Below are positions 51,183-60,210 of a DNA stretch of 64,000 nucleotides, one piece after another; position 1 is the first letter of the stretch, and each line of letters opens with the position of its first letter. A program made the position numbers and the translations under genes. The notes beneath the pieces are model-generated. The model was not told the origin of the DNA. It saw only the letters and a program-made list of their open reading frames with translations, and did not search any database. Origin of the DNA: Pontibacter sp. FD36 (GTDB lineage: Bacteria > Bacteroidota > Bacteroidia > Cytophagales > Hymenobacteraceae); contig NZ_JADPMP010000012.1 in NCBI RefSeq assembly GCF_015686655.1, positions 1 through 64,000 of the forward strand, written 5' to 3'.

Positions 51183-52232
51183 ATGAAGAATTCAGTTTTA
51201 TACCTGTTTATAGTATTCCTATTGTGCACAGCAGTTTCTGTGCAAGCCAAAGTCAAGCCATTTACTTTCGCCGGGCAAGCGATAAAGGCTGGCACAAAGC
51301 ATTCTGTCTTATTGCCTGTCATTAGCGGGAAAGACAGTACCGTTATACCTGTCACTGTTTTTCATGGCGCCAAAAAAGGTCCGGTGCTAGGTATAACCGC
51401 AGGGGTTCACGGACTGGAGTATGCGCCCATCATGGCTGCCCAGCAGTTATCAAAGCACCTCGACCCGGCTAACATGAGCGGCACCGTGATAATGGTGCAC
51501 ATGGCCAATGTACCTGCTTTCCTGGAAAGGTCGCTGATGGTGAACCCCGTGGACGGCAAGAACCTGAACCGCGTTTTTCCGGGCAGACCGGACGGCACCC
51601 TGACGGAACACATCGCGCATATTATTTCCAATGAAGTCATTGCCCGCAGCGACTATTTTATTGATGTGCATGCCGGCGATGCCAATAATGACTTGCGCCC
51701 ATACGCGGGCTACTACAACTACTTCGATATGCCGGAAGTGTCAGAAAAGGCCAGGCAAATGGCAATGGCGCTGGGCTTCGACTTTATCGTGCAGTTTGGC
51801 AATGAACAGAGTCTGACGGAAGAAGCTATTTACTGCTCCCGCGAAGCAACCAAACGCAACATTCCTGCCGTGGATATTGAGTGCGGCCGCATGGGTATAG
51901 TAGAGGAAAAGCCGGTTCTGCAGATACAGGAGGCTTTGCTCAGCCTGATGCGCCACCTGCAGATACTGGAAGGGAAACCTAACACGGTACAGAACCCAGT
52001 TATGGTGGCGCAACGCACTACAGTCAGCAGTCAGCACGAAGGCTTTTTCTACAGCGACCTCACCAGCGGCGACTATGTGAAGAAAGGCATGAAACTCGGT
52101 TACATCACCGATTTATTCGGTAATCACCTTGCCGATGTAACCTGCCCAACGGATGGAGTTATTCTCTACAAAACATTCAACCCGCCCATTAAGAAAGGGG
52201 ACGGCCTGTTCAACATTGGGCATATCAACTAA
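51183..52232 (+). CDS. Secreted AspA/AstE-family zinc deacylase
   Basis: A 349-residue exported protein (signal ending near VQAK, 22) of the succinylglutamate desuccinylase/aspartoacylase family, M14-like zinc enzymes that remove acyl groups from amino acids. Zinc ligands are in place: GVHGLEY (His76, Glu79) and DVHAGD (His163). DGKNLNRVFPG (124-134) is the substrate-carboxylate site, and DIECG (Glu233) the likely catalytic acid. Most relatives are cytosolic, so the signal peptide is notable: it points to work on an extracellular or periplasmic acylated compound. A 77-base gap leads to the FecA-type receptor, which suggests that the two share a substrate such as a modified peptide or metal chelate. 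That link is inference. Confidence 0.85.
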   Translation: MKNSVLYLFIVFLLCTAVSVQAKVKPFTFAGQAIKAGTKHSVLLPVISGKDSTVIPVTVFHGAKKGPVLGITAGVHGLEYAPIMAAQQLSKHLDPANMSGTVIMVHMANVPAFLERSLMVNPVDGKNLNRVFPGRPDGTLTEHIAHIISNEVIARSDYFIDVHAGDANNDLRPYAGYYNYFDMPEVSEKARQMAMALGFDFIVQFGNEQSLTEEAIYCSREATKRNIPAVDIECGRMGIVEEKPVLQIQEALLSLMRHLQILEGKPNTVQNPVMVAQRTTVSSQHEGFFYSDLTSGDYVKKGMKLGYITDLFGNHLADVTCPTDGVILYKTFNPPIKKGDGLFNIGHIN

Positions 52233-52309
52233 TTCTTAGGCAAAAAAAATGTAGCAGCCAACAGCTGAGTTTCAGTTGGCATGGCACCTCACTAGCATCA
52301 AAGACTTTT

Positions 52310-54742
52310 ATGAAAAGACATGTAAGTATATTGTTCCTGTTCCTCTTCCAGTTCGCAGCAGTAGCCCAAAACACAGGTTCCATCAACGGAAATGTAACAG
52401 ATGGAAACGGAAAGGGGATTGAAAGCATCACCATTCTGCTAAAGGAAAGTAACCAGGTGGCTATTACACAGCCCAATGGAAGTTTCGTTCTCAACGATTT
52501 GAGCTTGGGAGAATTTACTGTTATCGCCAGAGGCCTGGGCTACAAAGAAGTAGTTCGGCAGGTGGTATTACAGAAGGAAGCCCCTTATGCTCACATTGAC
52601 TTTCAACTCAAAACTATCTCCAATGCCCTGCAGGAGGTGGAGGTACTGGGTCGCAAAGAAACCACTTACAAAAGTGAGTACAGCTTTATCGGGACCAAAA
52701 CATCCAGCCTGGTCATCGATGTGCCGCAGTCCATTTCTTCAGTTACAAAAGAGTTGATGGACGACCAGCAGGCTTTCACACTCAACGATGTGGTGCAGAA
52801 TGTGGCGGGTGTAAACCAGTACTCAGGTTACGATGACCTGACCGTACGCGGCTTCCGCAATGGCTACGAAAGCGGCTTCCGACTCGTGAATGGCCTGCGC
52901 TCCGGGTATAGCTACGGCAACGGATTTTTTCGGGTACCGCTTGTAACCAACCTGGAGCGGGTGGAGGTGCTCAAAGGCCCGGGTGCGGCTCTGTTTGGCG
53001 ACATCAATCCGGGAGGAACCGTGAACATGGTGACGAAGAAACCGCTGGAAGAAGAGCGCAAAGCTGTGAGTTTCTCTGTCGGGAGTTTCCAGACCATGCG
53101 TACCGCGCTGGACTTTACGGGTCCGCTGAACGAAGACAAAACGTTGCTCTACCGTATGAACATCGGCTTTGAAGATACCAAAACGTTTCGGGACGTGAAC
53201 GACCGCAAATCCCTGATGATTGCGCCTACAGTGACCTTCCGTCCGACTGCCAATACGACCCTGAATGCGGAGGTGGTTTACAGCAACTTCAACGGCTACC
53301 TGGACCGCGGCCTACCTATACAAGGCGGGGACCTGTTTGCGTTGCCTTTCTCTTTTGCCGTCAACCAGCCCAACGACCACTTCAAGGTAACGGATCTGTC
53401 GCTGAACGCCTCGCTCAACCACAAAATAAATGATGGGCTGTCCTTCAACATGGCTTACATGAAGTTTGCTTACTCTGAAGACATTCGGGAGCACCGTACC
53501 CTGAATACCTTTGCTGATGCACCGCAGAACACGGTAATGAACATCCGCTACTTCGAGCGCCTGGCCAAAGAGTATACTGATAACCTCTCAGCTTACTTCT
53601 CACTGACCCGTAACACAGGTAGCATCAACCATAAAATAGTGCTGGGAGCCGATTATGTGAAATTTGATACCGACAGGAACAGCACCATGTTCGAAGCGCG
53701 GCAACAGCTGGTGAATGGCGCGGCCATACCCTTGACTTTCGACCTGAAGAACCCGGTGTACGAAGTGAAGAACTCCAGCAATTACATTCGTCGTCCGCTG
53801 CCGCAGTTCTTTATCGACTACCTCAATAACGTGTTTCATACCACGGGGCTTTACGTGCAGGACCAGGTGGAGCTGACAGACCGTTTGGGGCTGTTGGTAG
53901 GACTACGCTACGAGATGTTCCGTGACAGACGCGACTATGGCGACGGGGAAGAGAACATAGAGCAAAATGTGCTGCTGCCACGAGCCGGCCTTACCTATTC
54001 GCTACACAATAACCTGAACTTCTTTGCCAGTTATAGCCAGGGGTTCCGACCTATTGGTCCGCAGTACATCAAGTATCCGGAGCGCTACGGACGAAGCGAG
54101 CCCTTCCGAAACGAAACTAGTTACCAGGTGGAGACAGGCCTGAAAGGAGAGTTCTTCCAAAAAGCGCTGTTTGCCACGCTCTCACTGTATCAGGTAGAGA
54201 AGCGCAATACATTGGTGAACACCTTTCAGTTGACAGAAGAGGGGAATCCGATTTACAGGCAAAACGGCAAAACACTGTCACAAGGGGCAGAGCTAGAACT
54301 AACGGGTAACATTACACCAAACTTCAACCTGAATGCCAACTATGCCTATAACCACACCGAAGTGCAGGGCGCTGACCTGAGTGCAGAGAACGGCATGATG
54401 GCTCCCAATGCACCAAGACACTCGGCAGGGTTGTGGGCCAAGTATAATTTTGCCAACTCCGCCTTAAGAGGAATTGGTATAGCGGTGGGCGGTAACTACA
54501 TGGATAGCCGACGCATGGAAGTGCAGGTAAACCAGGTAAACACCGGCGAACTGATATGGGACTATTGGCCATCTTATGCTGTAGCCAATGCTGCCCTTTT
54601 CTACAATGTGAACAAGTTCAAGTTCGCACTCAATCTGAATAACCTGCTCAACGAGCGCTACTTTGTCGGCGGCTATGATTACTTCCGTGCCAGCCCAGGA
54701 GCGCCCAGAAATTACATGGCTACAATCGGCTATACCTTTTAA
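52310..54742 (+). CDS. FecA/siderophore-type TonB-dependent receptor
   Basis: An 810-residue outer-membrane receptor (signal ending near AVAQ, 20). A carboxypeptidase-regulatory-like domain spans about 22-105, with no STN domain, so no sigma signalling is expected. The plug is of the TonB-dependent siderophore receptor type: VIDVPQSISSVTKELMDDQQAFTLNDVVQNVAGV, LTVRGFRNGYESGFRLVNGLR, ERVEVLKGPGAALFGDINPGGTVNMVTKKP. The barrel ends in RNYMATIGYTF with the terminal Phe expected for outer-membrane insertion. It should import a metal chelate or similar small compound. The genes on either side (secreted deacylase, ABC system) read the same way. Confidence 0.94.
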   Translation: MKRHVSILFLFLFQFAAVAQNTGSINGNVTDGNGKGIESITILLKESNQVAITQPNGSFVLNDLSLGEFTVIARGLGYKEVVRQVVLQKEAPYAHIDFQLKTISNALQEVEVLGRKETTYKSEYSFIGTKTSSLVIDVPQSISSVTKELMDDQQAFTLNDVVQNVAGVNQYSGYDDLTVRGFRNGYESGFRLVNGLRSGYSYGNGFFRVPLVTNLERVEVLKGPGAALFGDINPGGTVNMVTKKPLEEERKAVSFSVGSFQTMRTALDFTGPLNEDKTLLYRMNIGFEDTKTFRDVNDRKSLMIAPTVTFRPTANTTLNAEVVYSNFNGYLDRGLPIQGGDLFALPFSFAVNQPNDHFKVTDLSLNASLNHKINDGLSFNMAYMKFAYSEDIREHRTLNTFADAPQNTVMNIRYFERLAKEYTDNLSAYFSLTRNTGSINHKIVLGADYVKFDTDRNSTMFEARQQLVNGAAIPLTFDLKNPVYEVKNSSNYIRRPLPQFFIDYLNNVFHTTGLYVQDQVELTDRLGLLVGLRYEMFRDRRDYGDGEENIEQNVLLPRAGLTYSLHNNLNFFASYSQGFRPIGPQYIKYPERYGRSEPFRNETSYQVETGLKGEFFQKALFATLSLYQVEKRNTLVNTFQLTEEGNPIYRQNGKTLSQGAELELTGNITPNFNLNANYAYNHTEVQGADLSAENGMMAPNAPRHSAGLWAKYNFANSALRGIGIAVGGNYMDSRRMEVQVNQVNTGELIWDYWPSYAVANAALFYNVNKFKFALNLNNLLNERYFVGGYDYFRASPGAPRNYMATIGYTF

Positions 54743-54845
54743 TGGATGGGAGAACATTGTCGTCAGAAGCATTATGCATCCCGAGAGTTAAGAAAGATTA
54801 TTGAAGCAACATATCAAAAGACATCAACCATCATCATCTAAGAAT

Positions 54846-55562
54846 ATGGAATACATATTAGAAGCGAAGCAACTCAGGAAAGAGTACCAGGATAAAGTGG
54901 CGCTCAAAGGCCTGGACCTCCAGATAAGTGCCGGCGAAATTTTCTGTCTGTTGGGGCAGAACGGCGCGGGCAAATCTACGACCATCAACCTGTTCTTGGG
55001 CTTTATACAGCCCTCTTCTGGTGCCGCTTACATCAACGGATACGAGGTGGCCAGCAACGTGACGCAGGTAAAAGAATACCTGGCTTATATACCCGAGAAC
55101 GTGATGCTGTACCCTAACCTGACAGGTATGGAGAACCTGGCGCTGTTCAGTAGTCTGGCCGGATTCGACTATTCGAAAGAAGAATTAATGCACTACCTGG
55201 TGCAGGCAGGTTTGCCGGCCGATGCTGTCAGCCGCAGGGTAGGCGGCTACTCCAAGGGGATGCGCCAGAAGGTAGGTATAGCCATTGCGGTAGCCAAGCA
55301 TGCCAAGGTACTCCTGCTCGACGAACCGACTTCCGGCCTCGACCCGAAAGCCAGCAACGAGTTTTCGGAGCTGTTGCTGAATCTCAGCCAACAGGGCACC
55401 GCCATTTTTATGGCGACGCACGATATTTTCCGGTCTAAGGAAGTGGGCACGCGCATCGGCATTATGCGGGAAGGTGAACTCGTGGATGTGCAGCCTGCTG
55501 CCAACCTCAACGCCAACGAACTAGAAAATCTATACCTGAACTACATGCACGTGGCAAGATGA
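54846..55562 (+). CDS. ABC transporter ATP-binding protein
   Basis: A 238-residue ATPase driving the two permeases that follow. Walker A GQNGAGKS (37-44), signature GGYSKGMRQK (133-142), Walker B VLLLDEP (155-161) and the switch His in MATHD are complete. The style is CcmA/NosF-like (ABC-2 exporters and membrane-remodelling systems). The ATG at 54846 is used rather than an upstream TTG. The stop overlaps the next start by 4 bases (ATGA), so translation is coupled. Confidence 0.95.
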   Translation: MEYILEAKQLRKEYQDKVALKGLDLQISAGEIFCLLGQNGAGKSTTINLFLGFIQPSSGAAYINGYEVASNVTQVKEYLAYIPENVMLYPNLTGMENLALFSSLAGFDYSKEELMHYLVQAGLPADAVSRRVGGYSKGMRQKVGIAIAVAKHAKVLLLDEPTSGLDPKASNEFSELLLNLSQQGTAIFMATHDIFRSKEVGTRIGIMREGELVDVQPAANLNANELENLYLNYMHVAR

Positions 55563-56983
55563 TAAAGAGCATAGCAAAGAAAGAATTCATCAGCACCTTG
55601 CGAGACCGCCGCTTTATGGCGCTTAGCATCATTGTGCTGTTACTGTTGTTGGCTGCTACCGTCGTAGGGCTGCACAGTTATAACACGCTGCAAGCTGAGC
55701 GGGATGCAGCGCAACAAACGGTGAACGACCAGTTTGCCAACTCGGAAGACCGTCACCCGCACCGCATGGCGCATTACGGCTCCTACGCCTTCCGTCCCAA
55801 GTCCAGCATCAGCTTCCTGGATTTTGGCATGGACTCCTATACCGGCGCCTCCGTGTTTATGGAGGCACACAAGCAGAACAGCGCCAACTTCAGTCAGGCG
55901 CAGCAATCTTCTTCGTTAATTCGCTTCGGTGAGATGACGGTAGCATTCGTGCTGCAAATGCTTATTCCGTTACTTATCATCTTTTTGTGTTTTGGAGCTT
56001 TTACCCAAGAGAAGGAAACGGGCACGCTGAAGATACTGCTTAGCCAGGGCGTATCGCTTAGGCAGGTGGCCTGGGCCAAGGTAGCTGGTTACAGCAAAGT
56101 GGTAGCGCTCGTGGTGGCACCAGCCATGCTACTCGCCAGTGCGCTTCTGTTCGGTAAAGGCGGGTTTGACTTGAGTGGCGATGTACTGGTGAGGTTGCTG
56201 TTGTTCATAGGCTCTTACCTGGTCTACTTTTTTATCTTTATTGTGCTGTCGGTGGTGGTATCGGCTTTGCACCAACGGTCAAGCACGGCACTGGTTATGC
56301 TATTGGGCATCTGGATTTTATGCTGCGTTATTATACCGAAGGCATCTGCCAACCTGGGCGCAACACTCTACACGACCCCAACCAAAGCACAAATGGATGC
56401 TGATGTGCATGAAGAGGTAGCCAAAGGTATAGACGGCCACGGCAGCGGACAGGACGAGCGTACGGAGGCCCTCAAGCAGGAGTTGTTTAAGAAGTACAAG
56501 GTCTCCTCCATTGAAAAGCTGCCTGTTAATTTCGATGGTATACGCATGGCGGCAGGAGAGGAGCACAGCACGCAGGTCTACCAGGAGCACTTCGACGAGC
56601 TGACCGACATCTTCCGAAAGCAAAACCGAATTTCAGAATATGCCAGTTTTCTGAACCCCTACCTGGCGGTGCGCCACCTGTCTATGGGGATGGCAGGCGC
56701 GGACTTCGATCACTATGTGCACTTCCAAAACGAGGCGGAGCAATACCGTTACAACCTGGCGCAGGGACTCAATAACATACAGACAACCCGACTAAAGTAC
56801 GGCGACAAAGAAACACGTCTGAGCTCAGATACCTGGAAGGAGTTTCAGCCATTTGTGTATGAAACGCCCCAAGCCGGGTGGGCATTAACAAATCACATCG
56901 TGTCTTTTATCGCGCTGTTCATGTGGCTGGCATTGGTCAGCCTGGTGGGTATGCAGCTGATAGACAAAACTAAAATTGCTTAA
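55559..56983 (+). CDS. ABC-2 permease with large extracytoplasmic domain (DUF3526 type), first copy
   Basis: A 474-residue inner-membrane protein. One membrane segment near residues 18-38 (FMALSIIVLLLLLAATVVGL) is followed by a stretch of about 100 residues outside, then a bundle of five or so segments (about 125-280, FVLQMLIPLLIIFLCFGAFTQEKETGTLKILLSQG...), a second long outside domain (about 285-445), and a final segment. The TQEKETGTLKILLSQ element is the coupling site to the ATPase. It overlaps the ATPase gene by 4 bases and precedes a paralogue by 3 bases. Confidence 0.9.
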   Translation: MIKSIAKKEFISTLRDRRFMALSIIVLLLLLAATVVGLHSYNTLQAERDAAQQTVNDQFANSEDRHPHRMAHYGSYAFRPKSSISFLDFGMDSYTGASVFMEAHKQNSANFSQAQQSSSLIRFGEMTVAFVLQMLIPLLIIFLCFGAFTQEKETGTLKILLSQGVSLRQVAWAKVAGYSKVVALVVAPAMLLASALLFGKGGFDLSGDVLVRLLLFIGSYLVYFFIFIVLSVVVSALHQRSSTALVMLLGIWILCCVIIPKASANLGATLYTTPTKAQMDADVHEEVAKGIDGHGSGQDERTEALKQELFKKYKVSSIEKLPVNFDGIRMAAGEEHSTQVYQEHFDELTDIFRKQNRISEYASFLNPYLAVRHLSMGMAGADFDHYVHFQNEAEQYRYNLAQGLNNIQTTRLKYGDKETRLSSDTWKEFQPFVYETPQAGWALTNHIVSFIALFMWLALVSLVGMQLIDKTKIA

Positions 56984-56986
56984 GCG

Positions 56987-58369
56987 ATGAAGAAATTCTG
57001 GATACTGATAAAATTCGAATGGCTCAATTTCAGGGCCGATAAAGGGTTACTTATACTCACTATACTGACCCTTTTTGCAGGCTTGTATGGCATTTACTAC
57101 GGCACCACGGAAATAAACCGGCAGCAGGAAAACATTGCTGCTTTGGATGTGCTGACGGAGCAGAACATTGAAGAGTTGAAAGCTAAGTACCCCAACGGGA
57201 CCGATGCTGGCGATATTGGCTATTACCACACCACCTTCGCCGTCAACCACCCGGACTCCTGGGCCAGTCTGTCGCTGGGGCAGCGCGATGTGAACCCGTA
57301 TTACATCAAACTCCGCCTGCTCAACTTGCAGTCACAGCTCTACGACACCGAGAATATCAACCCCCTCAAAGTCTTGTCAGGCAATTTCGACTTGGCCTTT
57401 GTGCTGGTATACCTGTTTCCGCTGCTTATCATAGGCCTGTGCTTCAATATCCTGTCAGTGGAAAAAGAGCAGGGCACGCTGCCTTTGCTGCTCTCGCAAC
57501 CCATCGGTCTGCCTCTGATTGTCGGTGCCAAGCTGACTTTCCGGATGATGCTGGTTTTGGGGATGGCCTTGTTGCTTTCCGTGGTGGCCATGGTCTGGGG
57601 GCAGGTGTCGCCGGATATGCGGGTGGCATTTTGGCTGAGCGTGGTCGTGCTTTACTGCCTTTTCTGGTTTGGTGTGGCTTTCGTGGTGGCAGCCCTGCAG
57701 AAGAATTCCGCTTTCAATGCCATAACAATGCTGGGAGTTTGGCTGCTGCTGACCATTATTATACCTGCGCTGCTAAACGTGTACATCGCCGTGAAGCAGC
57801 CAATGCCGCAGGCTTTGGAGCTCACCATCAAACAGCGGGAAGTCGTGCACGGCGGCTGGGACAAACCTAAGCGCGAAACCATGGACAAGTTCTTTGCCCT
57901 ATACCCGCAGTGGACCGACACAACGGAAATTCAGGGACGCTTCGCCTGGCGCTGGTACTATGCCTTTCACCATCTGGGCGATGTGGCCGTGGCGGACTTG
58001 GCACTTGACTACCAGGAAGGATTACAGGCGCGCCATCAGCTGGTGGAACAATTGAATGTGTGGTCGGTACCGGTTAACGTGCAGACCATCTTCAATGCCA
58101 TGGCTGGGTCTGATTTACCATCCTACGTGAGCTTCTTACAAAGCGCCACCCAGTACCACGATTCGCTCCGGGAGTTTTACTATCCCTTTCTGTTCAACCA
58201 GGTCAATTTCACAAATGCCGATTATGTGAACGAGCCACGGCACAGCTTTACCAGTTCACCTGATTTTGCGACGGTGCATGCAGGGCTGTATAAGCTCGCG
58301 CTGAGTGTGCTGCTGGTTTTTGCGGTAGGTATGCTGTTGTTTAGAAGGATAAAGGCGAGCGTCAAATAA
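56987..58369 (+). CDS. ABC-2 permease (DUF3526 type), second copy
   Basis: A 460-residue paralogue of the preceding permease with the same plan: a first segment near 20-38 (GLLILTILTLFAGLYGIYYG), an outside stretch with SLSLGQRDVNPYYIKLRLLNLQSQLYDTENINPL, and the bundle with VEKEQGTLPLLLSQPIG as ATPase-coupling site. A second outside domain with FFALYPQWTDTTEIQGRFAWRWYYAFHHLGD follows, then a last segment ending in FRRIKASVK. The two permeases probably form a heterodimer. The motif NPxxxxRxL...D shared by both outside parts may contact the same ligand. A terminator ends the unit. Confidence 0.9.
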   Translation: MKKFWILIKFEWLNFRADKGLLILTILTLFAGLYGIYYGTTEINRQQENIAALDVLTEQNIEELKAKYPNGTDAGDIGYYHTTFAVNHPDSWASLSLGQRDVNPYYIKLRLLNLQSQLYDTENINPLKVLSGNFDLAFVLVYLFPLLIIGLCFNILSVEKEQGTLPLLLSQPIGLPLIVGAKLTFRMMLVLGMALLLSVVAMVWGQVSPDMRVAFWLSVVVLYCLFWFGVAFVVAALQKNSAFNAITMLGVWLLLTIIIPALLNVYIAVKQPMPQALELTIKQREVVHGGWDKPKRETMDKFFALYPQWTDTTEIQGRFAWRWYYAFHHLGDVAVADLALDYQEGLQARHQLVEQLNVWSVPVNVQTIFNAMAGSDLPSYVSFLQSATQYHDSLREFYYPFLFNQVNFTNADYVNEPRHSFTSSPDFATVHAGLYKLALSVLLVFAVGMLLFRRIKASVK

Positions 58370-58406
58370 TCAAAGCTTTTTCATTACGCACTACTAGTTA
58401 AACATG

Positions 58407-58442
58407 AAATCCCCGCTGTTTTGCAGTGGGGATTTGTTTTTA
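58407..58442 (+). terminator. Intrinsic terminator after the ABC permease operon
   Basis: A 12-bp stem with one G-T pair (58407-58418 with 58424-58435) and a 5-base loop, then GTTTTTATG. It lies 37 bases after the last permease stop. Confidence 0.88.
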
Positions 58443-58494
58443 TGGGTTTGGTAGTTTAATTGAATTAGCGGATTTCAAATGCGTTTAGCAGGCT

Positions 58495-58746
58495 CTACCT
58501 TTTTCTGTCAAACCACTTGATCAAGCTCACATACACCACTGCCTGCGGATAAGTGATCAGGAAACCGTACGTGAAACGAGAGGCCCAATCCGCATAAAAG
58601 TTGATGCTGTCCTGGGTGGCGATAAAACTGTTGACCAGGCAAAGTGGCGTAGCGACCAGGGCCACAAATCGCAGCGTAGGTTTTAAGTTCTTTATGAAAA
58701 AGTAATTACTTAATCTGGGCTTCAACAAAGGCAGCAAATTCTTCAT
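58495..58746 (-). CDS. DUF2798-like small membrane protein
   Basis: An 83-residue protein with two membrane segments, LRFVALVATPLCLVNSFIAT and RFTYGFLITYPQAVVYVSLI, spaced as in DUF2798 proteins, and a basic C-terminus (KWFDRKR). The ATG at 58746 gives the normal length; an ATG at 58821 would add 25 polar residues with three Cys, not typical of the family. Function unknown. Confidence 0.7.
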   Translation of the reverse strand: MKNLLPLLKPRLSNYFFIKNLKPTLRFVALVATPLCLVNSFIATQDSINFYADWASRFTYGFLITYPQAVVYVSLIKWFDRKR

Positions 58747-58916
58747 CTCACTCGGTATTATAAATAAGTTACGTACCGCACTTCTAGAGCTGCAGTAGCA
58801 ATTCGTAGTCGGATCAGGCATACCTTATTTTGACTTAAACTAAGGCAATGCAATTTACAAAAAAACAAGTTGATCAGGCACGTTTTGACTGATAATGAAC
58901 ACCTAACGCCCCGAAA

Positions 58917-58948
58917 CAAAAAGCCCCGCTAAGGATAGCAGGGCTCAG
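58917..58948 (-). terminator. Intrinsic terminator after the FabH-like gene
   Basis: A 9-bp stem with one G-T pair (58922-58930 with 58937-58945 on the minus-strand reading AGCCCTGCT...AGCGGGGCT) followed by TTTTTGTTTC. It is about 22 bases after the stop. Confidence 0.82.
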
Positions 58949-58969
58949 ATTTAAGTTCTTATATAGTAG

Positions 58970-60043
58970 CTATACCCTGTAGCAAATTGCATTGATGTTC
59001 ATGCCAGCCCCTACTGAAGCAAACAGAATAATGTCCCCTTTGTTCAGCTGATGCTTCTCGTCCTGACCCCTGCTTACGATGTCGTAAAGCGTGGGCACGG
59101 TGGCTACAGAGCTGTTGCCGAGGTAATGGATGCTCATCGGCATAATGTCCTCCGGGATGTCGCGTTTGTCATAGAGTTTATAAAGCGCCTGGATCATGCC
59201 TTCGTCCATTTTCTCGTTGGCCTGGTGGATGAACACTTTTTTCAGGTCTTTGATGTCAACACCGCACATATCCAGGCATTCCTTCATGGCTTCTGGTACC
59301 AGCTTAATGGCGTACTCGTATACCTTGCGGCCCTTCATTTTGATGTAGCGCACACGCGGATCACCGTCCGGCATGTAGGACTTGTTCATGTTGATATAAT
59401 AGGCCTCCTCCACACTGTGGCTGCGGGCGCAACTGGCGAGTATGCCACTGCCATCTTCGGGCACTTCCTGGTACTCTATTACTGAGGCACCCGCCCCGTC
59501 GCTGAAGATCATGCTATCGCGGTCGTACAGGTCAATCACGCGGGAGAGGGTCTCGGCACCGATCACGAGCGCTTTCTTAGCCATACCTGCCTTAAAAAAC
59601 GCCTCGGCCTGAATCACGCCCTGCACCCAGCCCGGACAGCCAAACAGGATATCGTAGGCCACACAGTCTGGACTCTTGATCTTCAGGTTATGCTTTACAC
59701 GACTAGCCAGCGCAGGCACGGCATCAGACTGAATCGTACCCTCGATCACGTTGCCGAAGTTGTGCGCCACAATGATCATGTCCAGGGTTTCCGGGTCGAT
59801 GCCGCTGTCCCGGATGGCCTCTTCAGCGGCCAGGGTGGCAATATCAGAAGTAGTGAGGTGGGAGGCCACATAGCGGCGCTCTGCTATACCTGTGATCTTC
59901 TGAAATTTCTCGACGACCACATGCGGGCAAACACCGATCGGTACGTTTTGGTCTGTGTAAAAATTGTGAGAGGTAAAATCCTGGTTGGTTTTTACTTCTG
60001 TCGGGATATAACTGCCCGTGCCAGTGATAACGGATCGCCACAT
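58970..60043 (-). CDS. 3-oxoacyl-ACP synthase III-like ketosynthase (FabH superfamily)
   Basis: A 357-residue thiolase-fold enzyme of the KASIII type. The catalytic triad is complete: Cys136 in AYDILFGCPGWVQG, His273 in VFIHQANEKM and Asn310 in HYLGNSSVATVPT, with the C-terminal GDIILFASVGAGMNINAI glycine-rich loop. It resembles the stand-alone second FabH of Cytophagales, which starts branched or special acyl chains rather than bulk fatty acid synthesis; no fatty acid or polyketide genes adjoin it. It is monocistronic, with its own terminator. Confidence 0.9.
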   Translation of the reverse strand: MWRSVITGTGSYIPTEVKTNQDFTSHNFYTDQNVPIGVCPHVVVEKFQKITGIAERRYVASHLTTSDIATLAAEEAIRDSGIDPETLDMIIVAHNFGNVIEGTIQSDAVPALASRVKHNLKIKSPDCVAYDILFGCPGWVQGVIQAEAFFKAGMAKKALVIGAETLSRVIDLYDRDSMIFSDGAGASVIEYQEVPEDGSGILASCARSHSVEEAYYINMNKSYMPDGDPRVRYIKMKGRKVYEYAIKLVPEAMKECLDMCGVDIKDLKKVFIHQANEKMDEGMIQALYKLYDKRDIPEDIMPMSIHYLGNSSVATVPTLYDIVSRGQDEKHQLNKGDIILFASVGAGMNINAICYRV

Positions 60044-60210
60044 ATTGGTAGGTTGAAAGGTGAAGGAATATCATCCGGGTGCAAGACCCTATAGCAACAC
60101 AATATATTGATCCTCACTATATATGACAAGGAAAATTTTACAAAAGTGTTTGAACATTAATTCTCCTGTATACCCTGCCAGGGATAGCGCAATTTATCCG
60201 TTGATTTCTA

